Shown piece by piece: positions 30,971-40,415 of a stretch of 64,000 nt of DNA (positions are counted from its first letter, which is position 1; every line of letters starts with the position of its first letter). The stretch comes from Alphaproteobacteria bacterium. GTDB taxonomy: Bacteria > Pseudomonadota > Alphaproteobacteria > Rickettsiales > UBA3002. Made by a program: the position numbers and the translations under genes. Where the stretch lies: contig JAFLDD010000001.1 in the NCBI GenBank assembly GCA_017302575.1, positions 1,050,629 through 1,114,628 on the forward strand, read 5' to 3'. The notes beneath the pieces were generated by a model that made no database searches, had not been told where the DNA came from, and saw only the letters and a program-made list of their open reading frames with translations.

Positions 30971-31639
30971 TTACCTCACAATATTGACGGCCATCACCAG
31001 AAGTGCCAGCCCATTAAATGCCATCCCGAAGCGGCCAACGCCGCTCATCATCTCTTTCCATTTTTGCGCAAGAATTGCTGCACTTCCGCTTGCAACTAAT
31101 AAGACGGGAATTGTGCCCAGTACGAACAACCACATTGCCACCATACCGGCGAATGGATTGGCGAGCGTTGCCGCCATCATCAGTGCGCCATATAGTAATC
31201 CGCAAGGCATGAAGCTCATCAATGCCCCGCGCAGAAATCCGTTGCGCGGCGAACTACCAATCAACGCATGGCGCGACGGAAATAATGCGCTAACTAAGAA
31301 CACAATGCCTGCCATTACCATCATCGTTGCAGAGAGAATTGGCCAATAAGAAGCGGCAGCGATCTGTTTAGAAGAAAGCGCCGCAAAAAACCCAAGCGCG
31401 CCATAGGTTGCTAATCTACCCAGATGGTATTGCCACTGCGATGCCCCACTCATACGTTTGCCGCACGTGCCACCACATGCCGACTGGCATGCCACCACTG
31501 GCCCACACATGACGAGGCAATGCGTTAGGCTGCCCATGAGTCCACCCAGAAAAAATACAGACAACACTCCACCCGTTTGGGAAAAAGCCGCCATACAATG
31601 CGAAAGTAATGCTTCCATTGATGGGCACTCTATAAACAC
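30971..31639 (-). CDS. DsbD_2 / TauE-like membrane protein leading the cco operon
   Basis: Up to 222 residues, six hydrophobic helices. [20 protein letters not shown], the loop [12 protein letters not shown] and [15 protein letters not shown] are typical of the DsbD_2 (cytochrome c biogenesis transmembrane-like, often labelled sulfite exporter TauE) proteins found in cbb3 loci. The paired cysteines suggest thiol or copper handling during oxidase maturation. The start is uncertain: GTG 31639, ATG 31618 or ATG 31594, none with a good ribosome-binding site. The FNR-like box directly upstream would favour the shorter forms. It is the first gene of the cco operon. Confidence 0.8.
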   Translation of the reverse strand: MFIECPSMEALLSHCMAAFSQTGGVLSVFFLGGLMGSLTHCLVMCGPVVACQSACGGTCGKRMSGASQWQYHLGRLATYGALGFFAALSSKQIAAASYWPILSATMMVMAGIVFLVSALFPSRHALIGSSPRNGFLRGALMSFMPCGLLYGALMMAATLANPFAGMVAMWLFVLGTIPVLLVASGSAAILAQKWKEMMSGVGRFGMAFNGLALLVMAVNIVR

Positions 31640-31653
31640 CGCATTTTCACGTC

Positions 31654-31667
31654 TTGATTTGGGTCAA
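31654..31667 (-). promoter_or_regulatory. FNR-like box at the head of the cco operon
   Basis: TTGATTTGGGTCAA matches TTGAT-N4-ATCAA at nine of ten positions. It is the only such site upstream of the whole DsbD_2-like-ccoNOQPGHIS operon and lies at 15-28 bases from the longest possible start. FNR/FixK control of cco operons is well known. Confidence 0.65.
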
Positions 31668-31783
31668 GTAATTGAGTTCTAAACGATTGCTCCCAGTAAC
31701 CTTGGCGTATTTGGGTGCACAAAGCCTCCTGAACGCCATGCTGGCTATCTAGTTAAAAAGCGGTGGTAATAGAGGGGTTTAAT

Positions 31784-34700
31784 CTAGCGTGTCTGGTTTT
31801 GATCGCTGCTGTCTTTTTGCATCAGCAGCAAGGCCGACAGCCCGACGGTAACGATACCAATCGCGGTGGATACGTTGAACATACCACCTTTGTTAGGCTT
31901 AACATGTATCGCGTCTTGAAGTTTATTTTTGCTGAACGCCTTCGTAAGCGAGCTTAGCCCCTTTCCTGCGAAGCCAATTCCGTCCAGCAGCGCGGCGGCC
32001 CCAACGGTAGAGAGTGTGATGCCAGCAATATTTTTCAAAGTAGGGTCTGAAGACGTGTTTGACTTGGCATGGCTTCTCATGCCACGGGCGGCGCGTGTAT
32101 TGATATCTTCCGACTGACTATTGGAATCTGCGAGCGCAATTGCGCCTGCAGTTGCAGCCGTAGCTGCAGCAATACCAGCAGCAATTTTCGCTGCATTGCT
32201 TATTTTATTGCCGCTTGGTTCTCTTGATTCATCGCCATACTTTATTTTTTTGCGCTTATTTTCTATTTTTACTTCGGAAGCTTCCGCTTCCTCTCTGATA
32301 CCAGAAACATACTCTTCTTCGATGTAATCGAGATTGCTAAGGTCACCTACGTCCTCTTCATCGGTCACATCGGTCGCTTGGAACTTCTCTTGTGTCTTTT
32401 CAATGGTGATACCGCATGTTGATGCTTGCATTTCAAGCATAGACAACATCATTTTGCCGTTATCATCCAGTTGCGCTTCGATGCTTTGACGTATGGTCGC
32501 GTCCACCTGACCGCTACCCACAACTGCTGCTAATACCGACAACATATCCATTTGATCTAGGGGCTCTTGGAAGTTACCCAGCGCAAGAATGCCACGTTGG
32601 ATAGCTGCAAGGAAATCGCGATCTTCTTTGCTAGTAGCCACGGATTTAGCTGACTCATAGATCAGCGTAGCAATCGATTTTCCTGGCGTAAATCCACCAA
32701 TGACTTTTCCGAATACCTTGCCCAGCAGCTTCTTTTCATGCTCGGTCATTTCGGCAAGACTCATACCGCCAAAATCAAACTGGCCAATATGATTGCCGCT
32801 AATGCGTTGCTGGCCGCCGTGACGGTCATGGTCAAATGGCCCGCCGCGCAGCAAGCTAAGAATTTCGACTGTCAATAACGCCTTGGCCATCGCTTTGGCG
32901 CGCTCAATCTCTTTTGGCTCATTTGATTTTTTAGCACTGGTCCAAATATCGTTGAAATGCTTGCCTGGCATTACCAAGAAATCTTTGTGATCGGCTCCGT
33001 GGCCGATATATGGCGCTGCTTGAAAAGTGAATGCTTCTTCACCAACTGTAATTTTCATGCCGTCATAGAGATTAGCAGCAAGGTGGGCTTGTTTAGCTGC
33101 AATATCCATATCGGTTTCAACGGATGAGCTACGCTGCGCCTGACGTACCATGTCTAATACGGGTTCAAATCTTGGATCCTTCTTCACCAAAATATCAACG
33201 GCACGGCTCAAGATCTTAAATTCGTTTTCAGCTTTTGGTCTTACGTTCGGGTATAGAATGGTACGCGCAACTTTACTGCCGTCCTCGCGGAATCCTTGGA
33301 CGGTAATACCGTATGAACCTGCACCTAATATGCGCGATAATTGCCGAATTTGCTGACTTTTTGGCAGGTCTTGGTTGGATTCCTTCACCCATTTTATCAC
33401 GATATCGCGCGGCGGATTCTTCGCCATGGTTTTAGAATCTTTGAACGCTTCTTTGATGGATTGCGGGGTGTCAGGGTGACTTTCAATCGCCTGCTTTACT
33501 TTGTCACCTGCGGGGTCAATTGCGCCTAACACCAAGCTTAGGCCTTTGGCAGGGGAAATTTCTGTCCCCTTCTCACGCGTTTCTGGTGGATTAGCGGTTA
33601 GGATAGCCGCCGCCATAAAGCGTCTATCGGCCAAGTCGTCTGTTGCTTCAAAATAGGATTGCACTACTTTTCGGGCAGCACTGACTTCTTGGTTGCGGGT
33701 TGCTTCCTCTGGGGGCAAAGCAGAATCAATCGCGTAATTGATCCCTTGGGACATGATGGCTGAATCATTCTCCTGTTCGACGGGGAACAGAATCTTATTC
33801 ATGATGAGGCTTCTGACCTCGAACTGCGTATTCCAAAAGGTCTTATGTAATAGCTCAATACCATAGAGTTGGCCTTCTTGACTCACCGTAGTATCGAATA
33901 GCGTCCGCAAATCATCTCTGTATTCGAAAACATTCTTTTTAATGGCTTGCAGGAATTCTTTTGCATTACGTATGTCGTAGGGACTGGTTAGCAGTTCTAG
34001 GACTTTGGCCCTAACATCTGGATTCTTGGAAGCCTCAAGAACGGATACCTCGGTGCCCGCAAAATGCAGGTGCAGAGAGTTGGCCTTTTCAAGCGTACTA
34101 TCGTTGATGTGCTCGCGTAGTAGGCTCGCTTCTTCTTCTGTCGGCTTATAAATATTTGCTGCTTCTGTTTTAAGCAGCATCTCCATGATGACGGCAGTAC
34201 GCACGGCAGGCGCTTTTTGCTTTAGCGACTTAATCAGTTCTTCGAGAGCCCCTGCACGCGCAGTTGGATCTAGATCTTTTAGGTAATTTGCCGTCGCCAA
34301 GACATACGCCTTGGTGACCCAATCTTTGAATTTCGGATCATCAATATCGCCAGAATATGCTGGCTTCATATAATTGATCTGAGCACTTAAGCCTGCTGGC
34401 AAGTCATCCTTGAAAATTAGTTTTTCTAGATGGGTTTTTTGCTCCGCAGCACTACTGAGCTCTGTGATGCTTTTACGAATGGCCTTTTGATAGGTGATAG
34501 CGATATCGGAATGCTCTGCAAGGATTGAAGGCAGTTTCCCATCAATGTAGCGGTTGTTCTCACCTGTTGTGACTGGGCTGCTTCCAGATTGCAGTAGCTT
34601 AAAGTTGGTGATTAGTTCATTTAAATTATCAGGTGTGGGTTGACTCTTTTTCCATTCAATAATTTTGGAATCTAATTGTTGTTTGAGTTCTGCAAATAAC

Positions 34701-36892
34701 TCTTTTTGAACTCTTAGGCTGCCCCATGTTATTCCCGAACTTAGCACATGGCGTAACTTATGGATTTCTTCGAGATTCAGCGCGCCTGCATTTTGTAGCG
34801 TAGTAATCGTTTCACAAAATACTGCATTGAGTATAAACTCTCGGTCGCCACTCAATCCCGATGTCGTTACCTGAGGTGAAAGTGTGATTGATTCTTTGGC
34901 AAGTTCTTCGAGCAGTCCCTGAATCGTTGACACTTGAGGAAACGCAAATACGCGGTATGGGAATTCCCAACGTTCCAGTGCAGCCTTGCTTTGATCGCTT
35001 GAATAGTAACGCAAGAAATGAAGACTAACTCTTTCCTTGCCCGATGAAGAAAAACTCTCCAGAAAATGCTGATAAACAGGGTGCGTAGCACTAAAGCCTA
35101 ATTTGCCATCTAACTTGCCCTTATATTCACTCTTGAGAACAGCACTAGTGTGGCTATCAATCTCTTGCCAAAATTCTTTAATGAACCATTCGTAATCAGA
35201 TTTGTGTTTACCAAAGGCGATGTGCTTTTCCAACTCATCTACAAAGCGCTCAGCAAATGGGTAGGCGCGGTCTGAATAGGAAGGCTTACCCAGAATATAA
35301 TCAATATGCTTTTGGCAGAAACCCTTGAAATTGGAATTCATTTCCGACCAATCGACAGTATCTACATAGTCTTCTTCGATGCTTTGATTTTGCTTGTCCC
35401 TTAAAACCATGCTTTGCGGATCTTTAAGATTGATGGCCTTAATGGTTCCATCGCCGTCAAATAGCAGACGAAGATACTCATAGCCGACATAGATATCTGT
35501 TCTGATTGCTGCACGTGTATTTGGCGTTGTCTCAATATTATTACGTTTGGCGAGTGCAGCGATCTTTGAATTGATTGATGCTACGCCAAGAATTTTGAGC
35601 GCCTCAATTAATGCTGGATTTTCGGTCTTAACAGCCCATTCAGCATGCTGCTTCCATGGTGCAACAATAGAGCCGCCACGCGCCAAAACATCTCTTTGGT
35701 TATAATGTATATCGAAGCCAGTAAAATCGATATTCGTAATGAGATAGGGATTGTTTTTATAATAGTGCCCGTACAAACTCACTAATTGTTTTGCTGCGGT
35801 TGTTGCGTCCAACTCACTATTTGCCGCACGAAAGTTATCTATGATTTTTTGAATTCGTGCTTGATTGCCGACAGGAGCAATTGGGCTAAACATGCTCTGT
35901 GTAGCACCAGCCCATGCACGATAAATTTGTTCTGAATTTTTTGCATTCTTGGAAAAACAGGTTTTATCAATCAGCGTGCGTGTCTTTTCTTCACTAAACC
36001 GCACTTCATGTTTTTGTCTGAATTGGCCGATTGCCTTTAGATAATCTTCTAGTCTTGATGTATAAAATGGATCTAGGTTCTCAATATGCTTCGTATAAAT
36101 TTCCTCTAGCAGATCAAGCTGTGTCTGCCATGCAGCACGACTAAAACCTCTATCTTCCAGGCTTTTTTCTACTACACCCTTCTTCGTAGCGATAGAGCCA
36201 AGTCTTCTTATTTCCGATGGAAATGGGTTATCCTGAATGGATTGCGGTGATTGTTCACCCATCCCCCAACCACGTTCGGTTGAGCCTCTTACCATCATGC
36301 GCTCGACGTCCTTCAACATTGAAAGTCGAACTTGCGTATTGGGATGTACGGCCGTTGCTGTATGCAAGATGCGTTCAATTGCATCTGCATGGTTTGACTT
36401 CTCCAATCTGTTCAGTGCAGTACGCAAAGCAGACTGCGGGTAATTTGCTTTGCGAAGCAAATAGGGTGCCCTGAGATCGGCAGCAAGCTCTTGCAGCTTG
36501 CCATTCTTGTTGAGGCCTAAATGGTTGTAGAAGGTATCGTGGCCAAGCTCATGGCACAAGATGCCAGCTAGCTCTGATTCATTCTGGAGAATTTTGAATA
36601 GCCCTGATGTGAATGCGACAATCGGTGGTTTGGCGACGCTCATCATCCAAGCGTTGGGTGATTCGTCCTCGATGAGCATGAAACGCACTTCAGGAATTTT
36701 ACCGCCACGATAATTCTCCGCAAGCGCACCCTTAACAAGACGATCCATAATCTTGTTCATGTAGGAAGCGAATGCTTTAGCGCGCGGATCAGCAGGATCC
36801 ATCAGCTTGTATTCATCCATGAATGCTTTTGGTAGCTCGCCGCGCTCCAACGCCGAGAGAATATCTTTTTGTGTGAAATCAATATCCTGCAT
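31784..36892 (-). CDS. Giant protein: M48-type zinc metallopeptidase + helical region + ABC1/UbiB-like kinase domain + hydrophobic C-terminus
   Basis: 1702 residues, one uninterrupted frame. Residues 60-200 fit M48 peptidases: HELGH at 114-118, third-ligand region LQELAADL (Glu135) and the later HPNTQVRLSML. Residues 200-1180 are mostly helical and unrecognised. Residues about 1185-1460 resemble an ABC1/UbiB-type protein kinase: Gly-rich ILGAGSYGITVQG, VARTILYPNVRPKAENEF where UbiB has VAVK (the lysine position is Thr), FDHDRHGGQQ matching HADPHPGN, and QFDFGGMS as the DFG motif. Three hydrophobic stretches follow (about 1566-1587, 1619-1642, 1673-1691). There is no signal peptide. It is not in an operon and is divergent from nfrB. 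The combination is unfamiliar to me. A secreted effector or a membrane-tethered regulator are both possible. Confidence 0.85.
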   Translation of the reverse strand: MQDIDFTQKDILSALERGELPKAFMDEYKLMDPADPRAKAFASYMNKIMDRLVKGALAENYRGGKIPEVRFMLIEDESPNAWMMSVAKPPIVAFTSGLFKILQNESELAGILCHELGHDTFYNHLGLNKNGKLQELAADLRAPYLLRKANYPQSALRTALNRLEKSNHADAIERILHTATAVHPNTQVRLSMLKDVERMMVRGSTERGWGMGEQSPQSIQDNPFPSEIRRLGSIATKKGVVEKSLEDRGFSRAAWQTQLDLLEEIYTKHIENLDPFYTSRLEDYLKAIGQFRQKHEVRFSEEKTRTLIDKTCFSKNAKNSEQIYRAWAGATQSMFSPIAPVGNQARIQKIIDNFRAANSELDATTAAKQLVSLYGHYYKNNPYLITNIDFTGFDIHYNQRDVLARGGSIVAPWKQHAEWAVKTENPALIEALKILGVASINSKIAALAKRNNIETTPNTRAAIRTDIYVGYEYLRLLFDGDGTIKAINLKDPQSMVLRDKQNQSIEEDYVDTVDWSEMNSNFKGFCQKHIDYILGKPSYSDRAYPFAERFVDELEKHIAFGKHKSDYEWFIKEFWQEIDSHTSAVLKSEYKGKLDGKLGFSATHPVYQHFLESFSSSGKERVSLHFLRYYSSDQSKAALERWEFPYRVFAFPQVSTIQGLLEELAKESITLSPQVTTSGLSGDREFILNAVFCETITTLQNAGALNLEEIHKLRHVLSSGITWGSLRVQKELFAELKQQLDSKIIEWKKSQPTPDNLNELITNFKLLQSGSSPVTTGENNRYIDGKLPSILAEHSDIAITYQKAIRKSITELSSAAEQKTHLEKLIFKDDLPAGLSAQINYMKPAYSGDIDDPKFKDWVTKAYVLATANYLKDLDPTARAGALEELIKSLKQKAPAVRTAVIMEMLLKTEAANIYKPTEEEASLLREHINDSTLEKANSLHLHFAGTEVSVLEASKNPDVRAKVLELLTSPYDIRNAKEFLQAIKKNVFEYRDDLRTLFDTTVSQEGQLYGIELLHKTFWNTQFEVRSLIMNKILFPVEQENDSAIMSQGINYAIDSALPPEEATRNQEVSAARKVVQSYFEATDDLADRRFMAAAILTANPPETREKGTEISPAKGLSLVLGAIDPAGDKVKQAIESHPDTPQSIKEAFKDSKTMAKNPPRDIVIKWVKESNQDLPKSQQIRQLSRILGAGSYGITVQGFREDGSKVARTILYPNVRPKAENEFKILSRAVDILVKKDPRFEPVLDMVRQAQRSSSVETDMDIAAKQAHLAANLYDGMKITVGEEAFTFQAAPYIGHGADHKDFLVMPGKHFNDIWTSAKKSNEPKEIERAKAMAKALLTVEILSLLRGGPFDHDRHGGQQRISGNHIGQFDFGGMSLAEMTEHEKKLLGKVFGKVIGGFTPGKSIATLIYESAKSVATSKEDRDFLAAIQRGILALGNFQEPLDQMDMLSVLAAVVGSGQVDATIRQSIEAQLDDNGKMMLSMLEMQASTCGITIEKTQEKFQATDVTDEEDVGDLSNLDYIEEEYVSGIREEAEASEVKIENKRKKIKYGDESREPSGNKISNAAKIAAGIAAATAATAGAIALADSNSQSEDINTRAARGMRSHAKSNTSSDPTLKNIAGITLSTVGAAALLDGIGFAGKGLSSLTKAFSKNKLQDAIHVKPNKGGMFNVSTAIGIVTVGLSALLLMQKDSSDQNQTR

Positions 36893-37180
36893 CCTACTAA
36901 GATATCAGAAGAATGTGACGATTTGATGACAGCCAGCTCGCGCAACCATCTGATTCTTATTGATATTTTTTATAACAATGTACGGTTTGCGACTGATTTT
37001 CTGTTTCGAAAACCTCAGCTAGCCATGTGGCTAATTACCGCTTTTGCCAGCAATATAGCGCATTTTAGGCGCTTAAAAGCCGCATTATTTGCCTATGGTA
37101 GGTGGTTTTGTTATCAGACCTTCGTATATTTATTCACCGAGGCTTATGGACCCTTCCCTCACCTATGATAGCGGCGCACA

Positions 37181-38872
37181 ATGCTCTTAATCGATATCAC
37201 CGCGCATTACATCTACCTCATCAAGGTGCTTTTGGTCATTACGGCGGTCATCATCATCATCTCGGGATTAGATGATTTATTCATCGACATTATTTATTGG
37301 TCGCGCACGATTCGCCGCAAGCTTTTCATGGGCCGCAAATACAAGCCGCTTGATATCGAGCAGCTCTACATTCCTAGTGAAGCACCCTTCGCGGTAATGA
37401 TTCCCGCATGGCAAGAAGATGCCGTGATCGCGCAGATGATTGAGAACACATTGCGTAGCTACGATTATCGCAATTACCACATGTTCATTGGCGCGTATCA
37501 GAATGACCCCGCAACCCAAGCCGAAGCGCAACGCATGTGCGAGCTATACCCCACCGTGCATTTGGTTATCGTGCCGCGCGATGGGCCAACTTGCAAGGCA
37601 GACTGTCTAAATTGGCTGGTGCAAGGAGTGATGCTGTGCGAACAGAAGCAAGGGATTCGCTTTGCCGGCATCGTCATGCATGATGCTGAGGATGTGGTGC
37701 ATCGGCTAGAGCTTAAGCTATTCAACTATCTCATCGGCCGTATGGACATGATGCAGCTTCCTGTCTTTCCGCTTGAGCTGCCATGGTATAAATTCGTTGG
37801 TAGCCATTATATCGACGAGTTTGCCGAGTCGCACAGTAAGGATATGATGGTGCGCGAATATCTGACAGGCGCCATTCCAAGCGCTGGTGTGGCAACCTGT
37901 TTTTCGCGCCGCGCCATTGATGCACTGGCTGCACAAAACAACAATACCGTTTTCAATACGGACTCGCTCACCGAGGATTATGATATCGGGTTCCGCCTCA
38001 AATCGCTTGGCATGAAGCAGATATTCTTGCGCTATGGCATCATGGCGACGGTGCGTAGGGTCTCGCCTTTCAGTGGCGAGATTACCACCCGCCGCCAACT
38101 CGAATTTGTGGCAACACGTGAATTCTTCCCTGACACAGTGCGTACCGCCACTCGCCAGAAGGCACGTTGGATATTAGGCATTGTGTTCCAAGGCTGGCGC
38201 TTTATTGGCTGGCAAGGCAACCTTGCCACGCGCTACATGCTGTTTCGTGATCGTAAGGCCGTGTTTACAGCGTTTGCCACGTTTGTTGCTTACTTGCTCT
38301 TGCTGCACATTGTGCTGCTGAATGTCGTGCCGATATTCTTTGATGATGTGTATCTTTTCCCCACGCTGATCAATACTTGGTCGTTCCCTTGGTGGCTCAT
38401 CATGATCAACTTCTTCTTCCTGATGAACCGCATTCTGCACCGCGCCTATTTCACTGGCCAGATCTATGGCTGGGAACAGGCAGCGCTATCCATTCCTCGC
38501 ATGGTGGTTAGCAATATCATTGCGTTTCTCGCATCGCTGCGGGCATTGCGCCAATTCATGGCACACCGCGCTACAGGCAAGCCGATGGTGTGGGACAAAA
38601 CCGCGCATGCCTACCCTTCGACGCATCAGCTTGAGCATATGCGCCAGCGTCTGGGCGAATTGCTTTTGGAACGCAACTTGATTACACAGCTTGCATTAAC
38701 CGATGCACTGGCGCGCCAGAAGCAAGAGAAAAAGCCCTTGGGTGAGATGTTGTTAAACATGAAAAAGATCGAGCTACCAGAGCTTGCTAATGTGCTGGCC
38801 CAACATATGGGCATCAGTGTTGAAGAAGCATTGCTGCAACTTCAAACATCTCAGGAGCTGGAAAATGCGTAA
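37181..38872 (+). CDS. nfrB: NfrB-like glycosyltransferase with C-terminal c-di-GMP-binding MshEN domain
   Basis: 563 residues. An N-terminal helix is followed by a family 2 glycosyltransferase domain (FAVMIPAWQEDAVIAQMIEN, MHDAEDVVH, LTEDYDIGFRLKSLG, QKARWILGI), then several membrane helices. Residues 480-563 form an MshEN-type domain: RLGELLLERNLITQLALTDAL and a second related stretch with PLGEMLLNM. E. coli NfrB has the same layout and makes a surface polysaccharide under c-di-GMP control, used by phage N4. The 3' end overlaps the nfrA-like gene by eight bases. Confidence 0.9.
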   Translation: MLLIDITAHYIYLIKVLLVITAVIIIISGLDDLFIDIIYWSRTIRRKLFMGRKYKPLDIEQLYIPSEAPFAVMIPAWQEDAVIAQMIENTLRSYDYRNYHMFIGAYQNDPATQAEAQRMCELYPTVHLVIVPRDGPTCKADCLNWLVQGVMLCEQKQGIRFAGIVMHDAEDVVHRLELKLFNYLIGRMDMMQLPVFPLELPWYKFVGSHYIDEFAESHSKDMMVREYLTGAIPSAGVATCFSRRAIDALAAQNNNTVFNTDSLTEDYDIGFRLKSLGMKQIFLRYGIMATVRRVSPFSGEITTRRQLEFVATREFFPDTVRTATRQKARWILGIVFQGWRFIGWQGNLATRYMLFRDRKAVFTAFATFVAYLLLLHIVLLNVVPIFFDDVYLFPTLINTWSFPWWLIMINFFFLMNRILHRAYFTGQIYGWEQAALSIPRMVVSNIIAFLASLRALRQFMAHRATGKPMVWDKTAHAYPSTHQLEHMRQRLGELLLERNLITQLALTDALARQKQEKKPLGEMLLNMKKIELPELANVLAQHMGISVEEALLQLQTSQELENA

Positions 38873-40415
38873 GCTGGGTGTTATAGCGTTGCTGGCTTTG
38901 CTGCTTTGTCCGCCTGTTTATGCTGCGCAAGATGAGGAGTCGCTGGATTATTTCCGTGCCTACCCAATTGCAAATCGCGGCTATCAGCTTATCAAGCAAG
39001 AACGTTATGAAGAAGCCATACCGCTTTTTGAGCGTGCGGTAGAAATACTGCCTGATAATGTTGGTTATCGCATTCAACTTGCCTATTTGCTGCTCGATGT
39101 AAAACGAGCGGCAGATGCAGAGCGAGTCGTGACATCGGGTTTGGTGCGTTCGCCTCAGGAAACGCGACTGCATGAAGCCTATGAAAACGTGACTGGCAAA
39201 CGCTTCATTGCCACCAACCCAACCCTAGTGGCAGAGAAACCTGCCGCGCCTGTTGTGGAACTTCCTGTAGCAACACCTAAGGCTCTGGTGCCGCCTGCTG
39301 CCTCCGCACCCAAGCGTACAAAGCCACGGTTTGTTGCCATCGTCGAACAACCCGGCGCAGAAGCATATTATGCGGGGCTTAAGGCACAGAAAGATGGTAA
39401 ACCAGAAGAGGCTGTGGCCGCCTTTAAGCGCGCACTTGCTGAGGAGCCAGATAATCGTCTTTATCATATCTCACTGGCGTATGCGCATCGTAATCTTAAA
39501 CAGAATGAACCTGCGATTCCCCATTTTGCTGCAGGCCTAAAGTCGCGATATGACGCCAAAATCGGCGAGGATTTTGCCTATACTCTCAAAGATGAAGGCT
39601 ACCGAGAGCAAGCGGCGCAACAGTTCCGCAAGATGCTGGACACCGAGAAAGACATGAAAAAATTCCATGCCGTACGCCGCGACATTCAACAGCTTGAAGA
39701 TGAATGGGTAAGTTATGGCAGCTTAACCTACCGCGATGGATTAGCGCGCGCTTCAGGCATTCCAGGCATTCAGAGCTTCAATGAATCGATGCAATATGGC
39801 TTTGAAACCATCTATGGTCCAGAGCGCTGGCAGCGTAATGAGCGACGCGTGCAACTTTTTGCACAAGCCTTTGCATCCTCCAATAGTGGTCAGTTTGACT
39901 TGAATGATAATACCGCACAAGGCGCGGTAGGTATTCGTGGTACACCCCTGCCCGCTACCGAATGGTATCTTTATGCTGCACGCCTTTTCCCGATAGGTTC
40001 ACAGGCCATCAGCGATTGGCAGCTCCGCAGCACCTATGCATATACGATGGGCTATGATATCGACCCCACTGAGACGGCATGGCCTTATGTATTTGTCACC
40101 CCAGATGTTTCGTATCTCACCAATCGCTCGGAGTTATTCGCTACTCTTGAATCGCGATTTGGCTATTCCTATCGTCCAAGTCATTCTTGGGTGCTGACGC
40201 CGCACCTTGTTGCGGCAGGCGCGCACCAACACAACCGTAATACCAGCAGCGATTCTGTTGAGGTTGGCCCAGGCATCAGCATTAAATATTGGTTCGACGA
40301 AGAGGCCAAGCGTGCAGCACGCGCTAGCGGCGAGCTTATTTTCCAGTGGCGCGAAGCGATGGGCAGCACCGAAGATAAAAGTGGGCCATTTGTGCGCTTC
40401 GTGATGCAGTATTAA
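38865..40415 (+). CDS. nfrA: NfrA-like TPR outer-membrane protein (N4 adsorption protein A family)
   Basis: 516 residues. The signal peptide (KLGVIALLALLLCPPVYA) is followed by TPR repeats (YEEAIPLFERAVEILPDN; KPEEAVAAFKRALAEEPDN). The C-terminal half matches the NfrA C-terminal beta-barrel domain, with ESMQYGFETIYGPERWQ, GIRGTPLPATEWYLYAAR, GPGISIKYWFDEE and a final aromatic residue. The partner NfrB is encoded directly upstream with overlap, so the pair likely makes and exports a polysaccharide. ATG 38865 follows CAGGAG. It is shorter than E. coli NfrA (about 990 residues), mainly by fewer TPRs. Confidence 0.85.
   Translation: MRKLGVIALLALLLCPPVYAAQDEESLDYFRAYPIANRGYQLIKQERYEEAIPLFERAVEILPDNVGYRIQLAYLLLDVKRAADAERVVTSGLVRSPQETRLHEAYENVTGKRFIATNPTLVAEKPAAPVVELPVATPKALVPPAASAPKRTKPRFVAIVEQPGAEAYYAGLKAQKDGKPEEAVAAFKRALAEEPDNRLYHISLAYAHRNLKQNEPAIPHFAAGLKSRYDAKIGEDFAYTLKDEGYREQAAQQFRKMLDTEKDMKKFHAVRRDIQQLEDEWVSYGSLTYRDGLARASGIPGIQSFNESMQYGFETIYGPERWQRNERRVQLFAQAFASSNSGQFDLNDNTAQGAVGIRGTPLPATEWYLYAARLFPIGSQAISDWQLRSTYAYTMGYDIDPTETAWPYVFVTPDVSYLTNRSELFATLESRFGYSYRPSHSWVLTPHLVAAGAHQHNRNTSSDSVEVGPGISIKYWFDEEAKRAARASGELIFQWREAMGSTEDKSGPFVRFVMQY

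Noticed and set aside
33155-33180. GGGTTCAAATC resembling a tRNA T-arm
   Set aside because: It lies inside the conserved kinase-like region of the giant gene, and no acceptor, D-arm or anticodon stem can be formed around it.
36869-37168. Open frame of 99 codons between the giant gene and nfrB
   Set aside because: It begins inside the giant gene on the other strand, has no ribosome-binding site or recognisable motif, and its composition is that of a non-coding AT-rich spacer.
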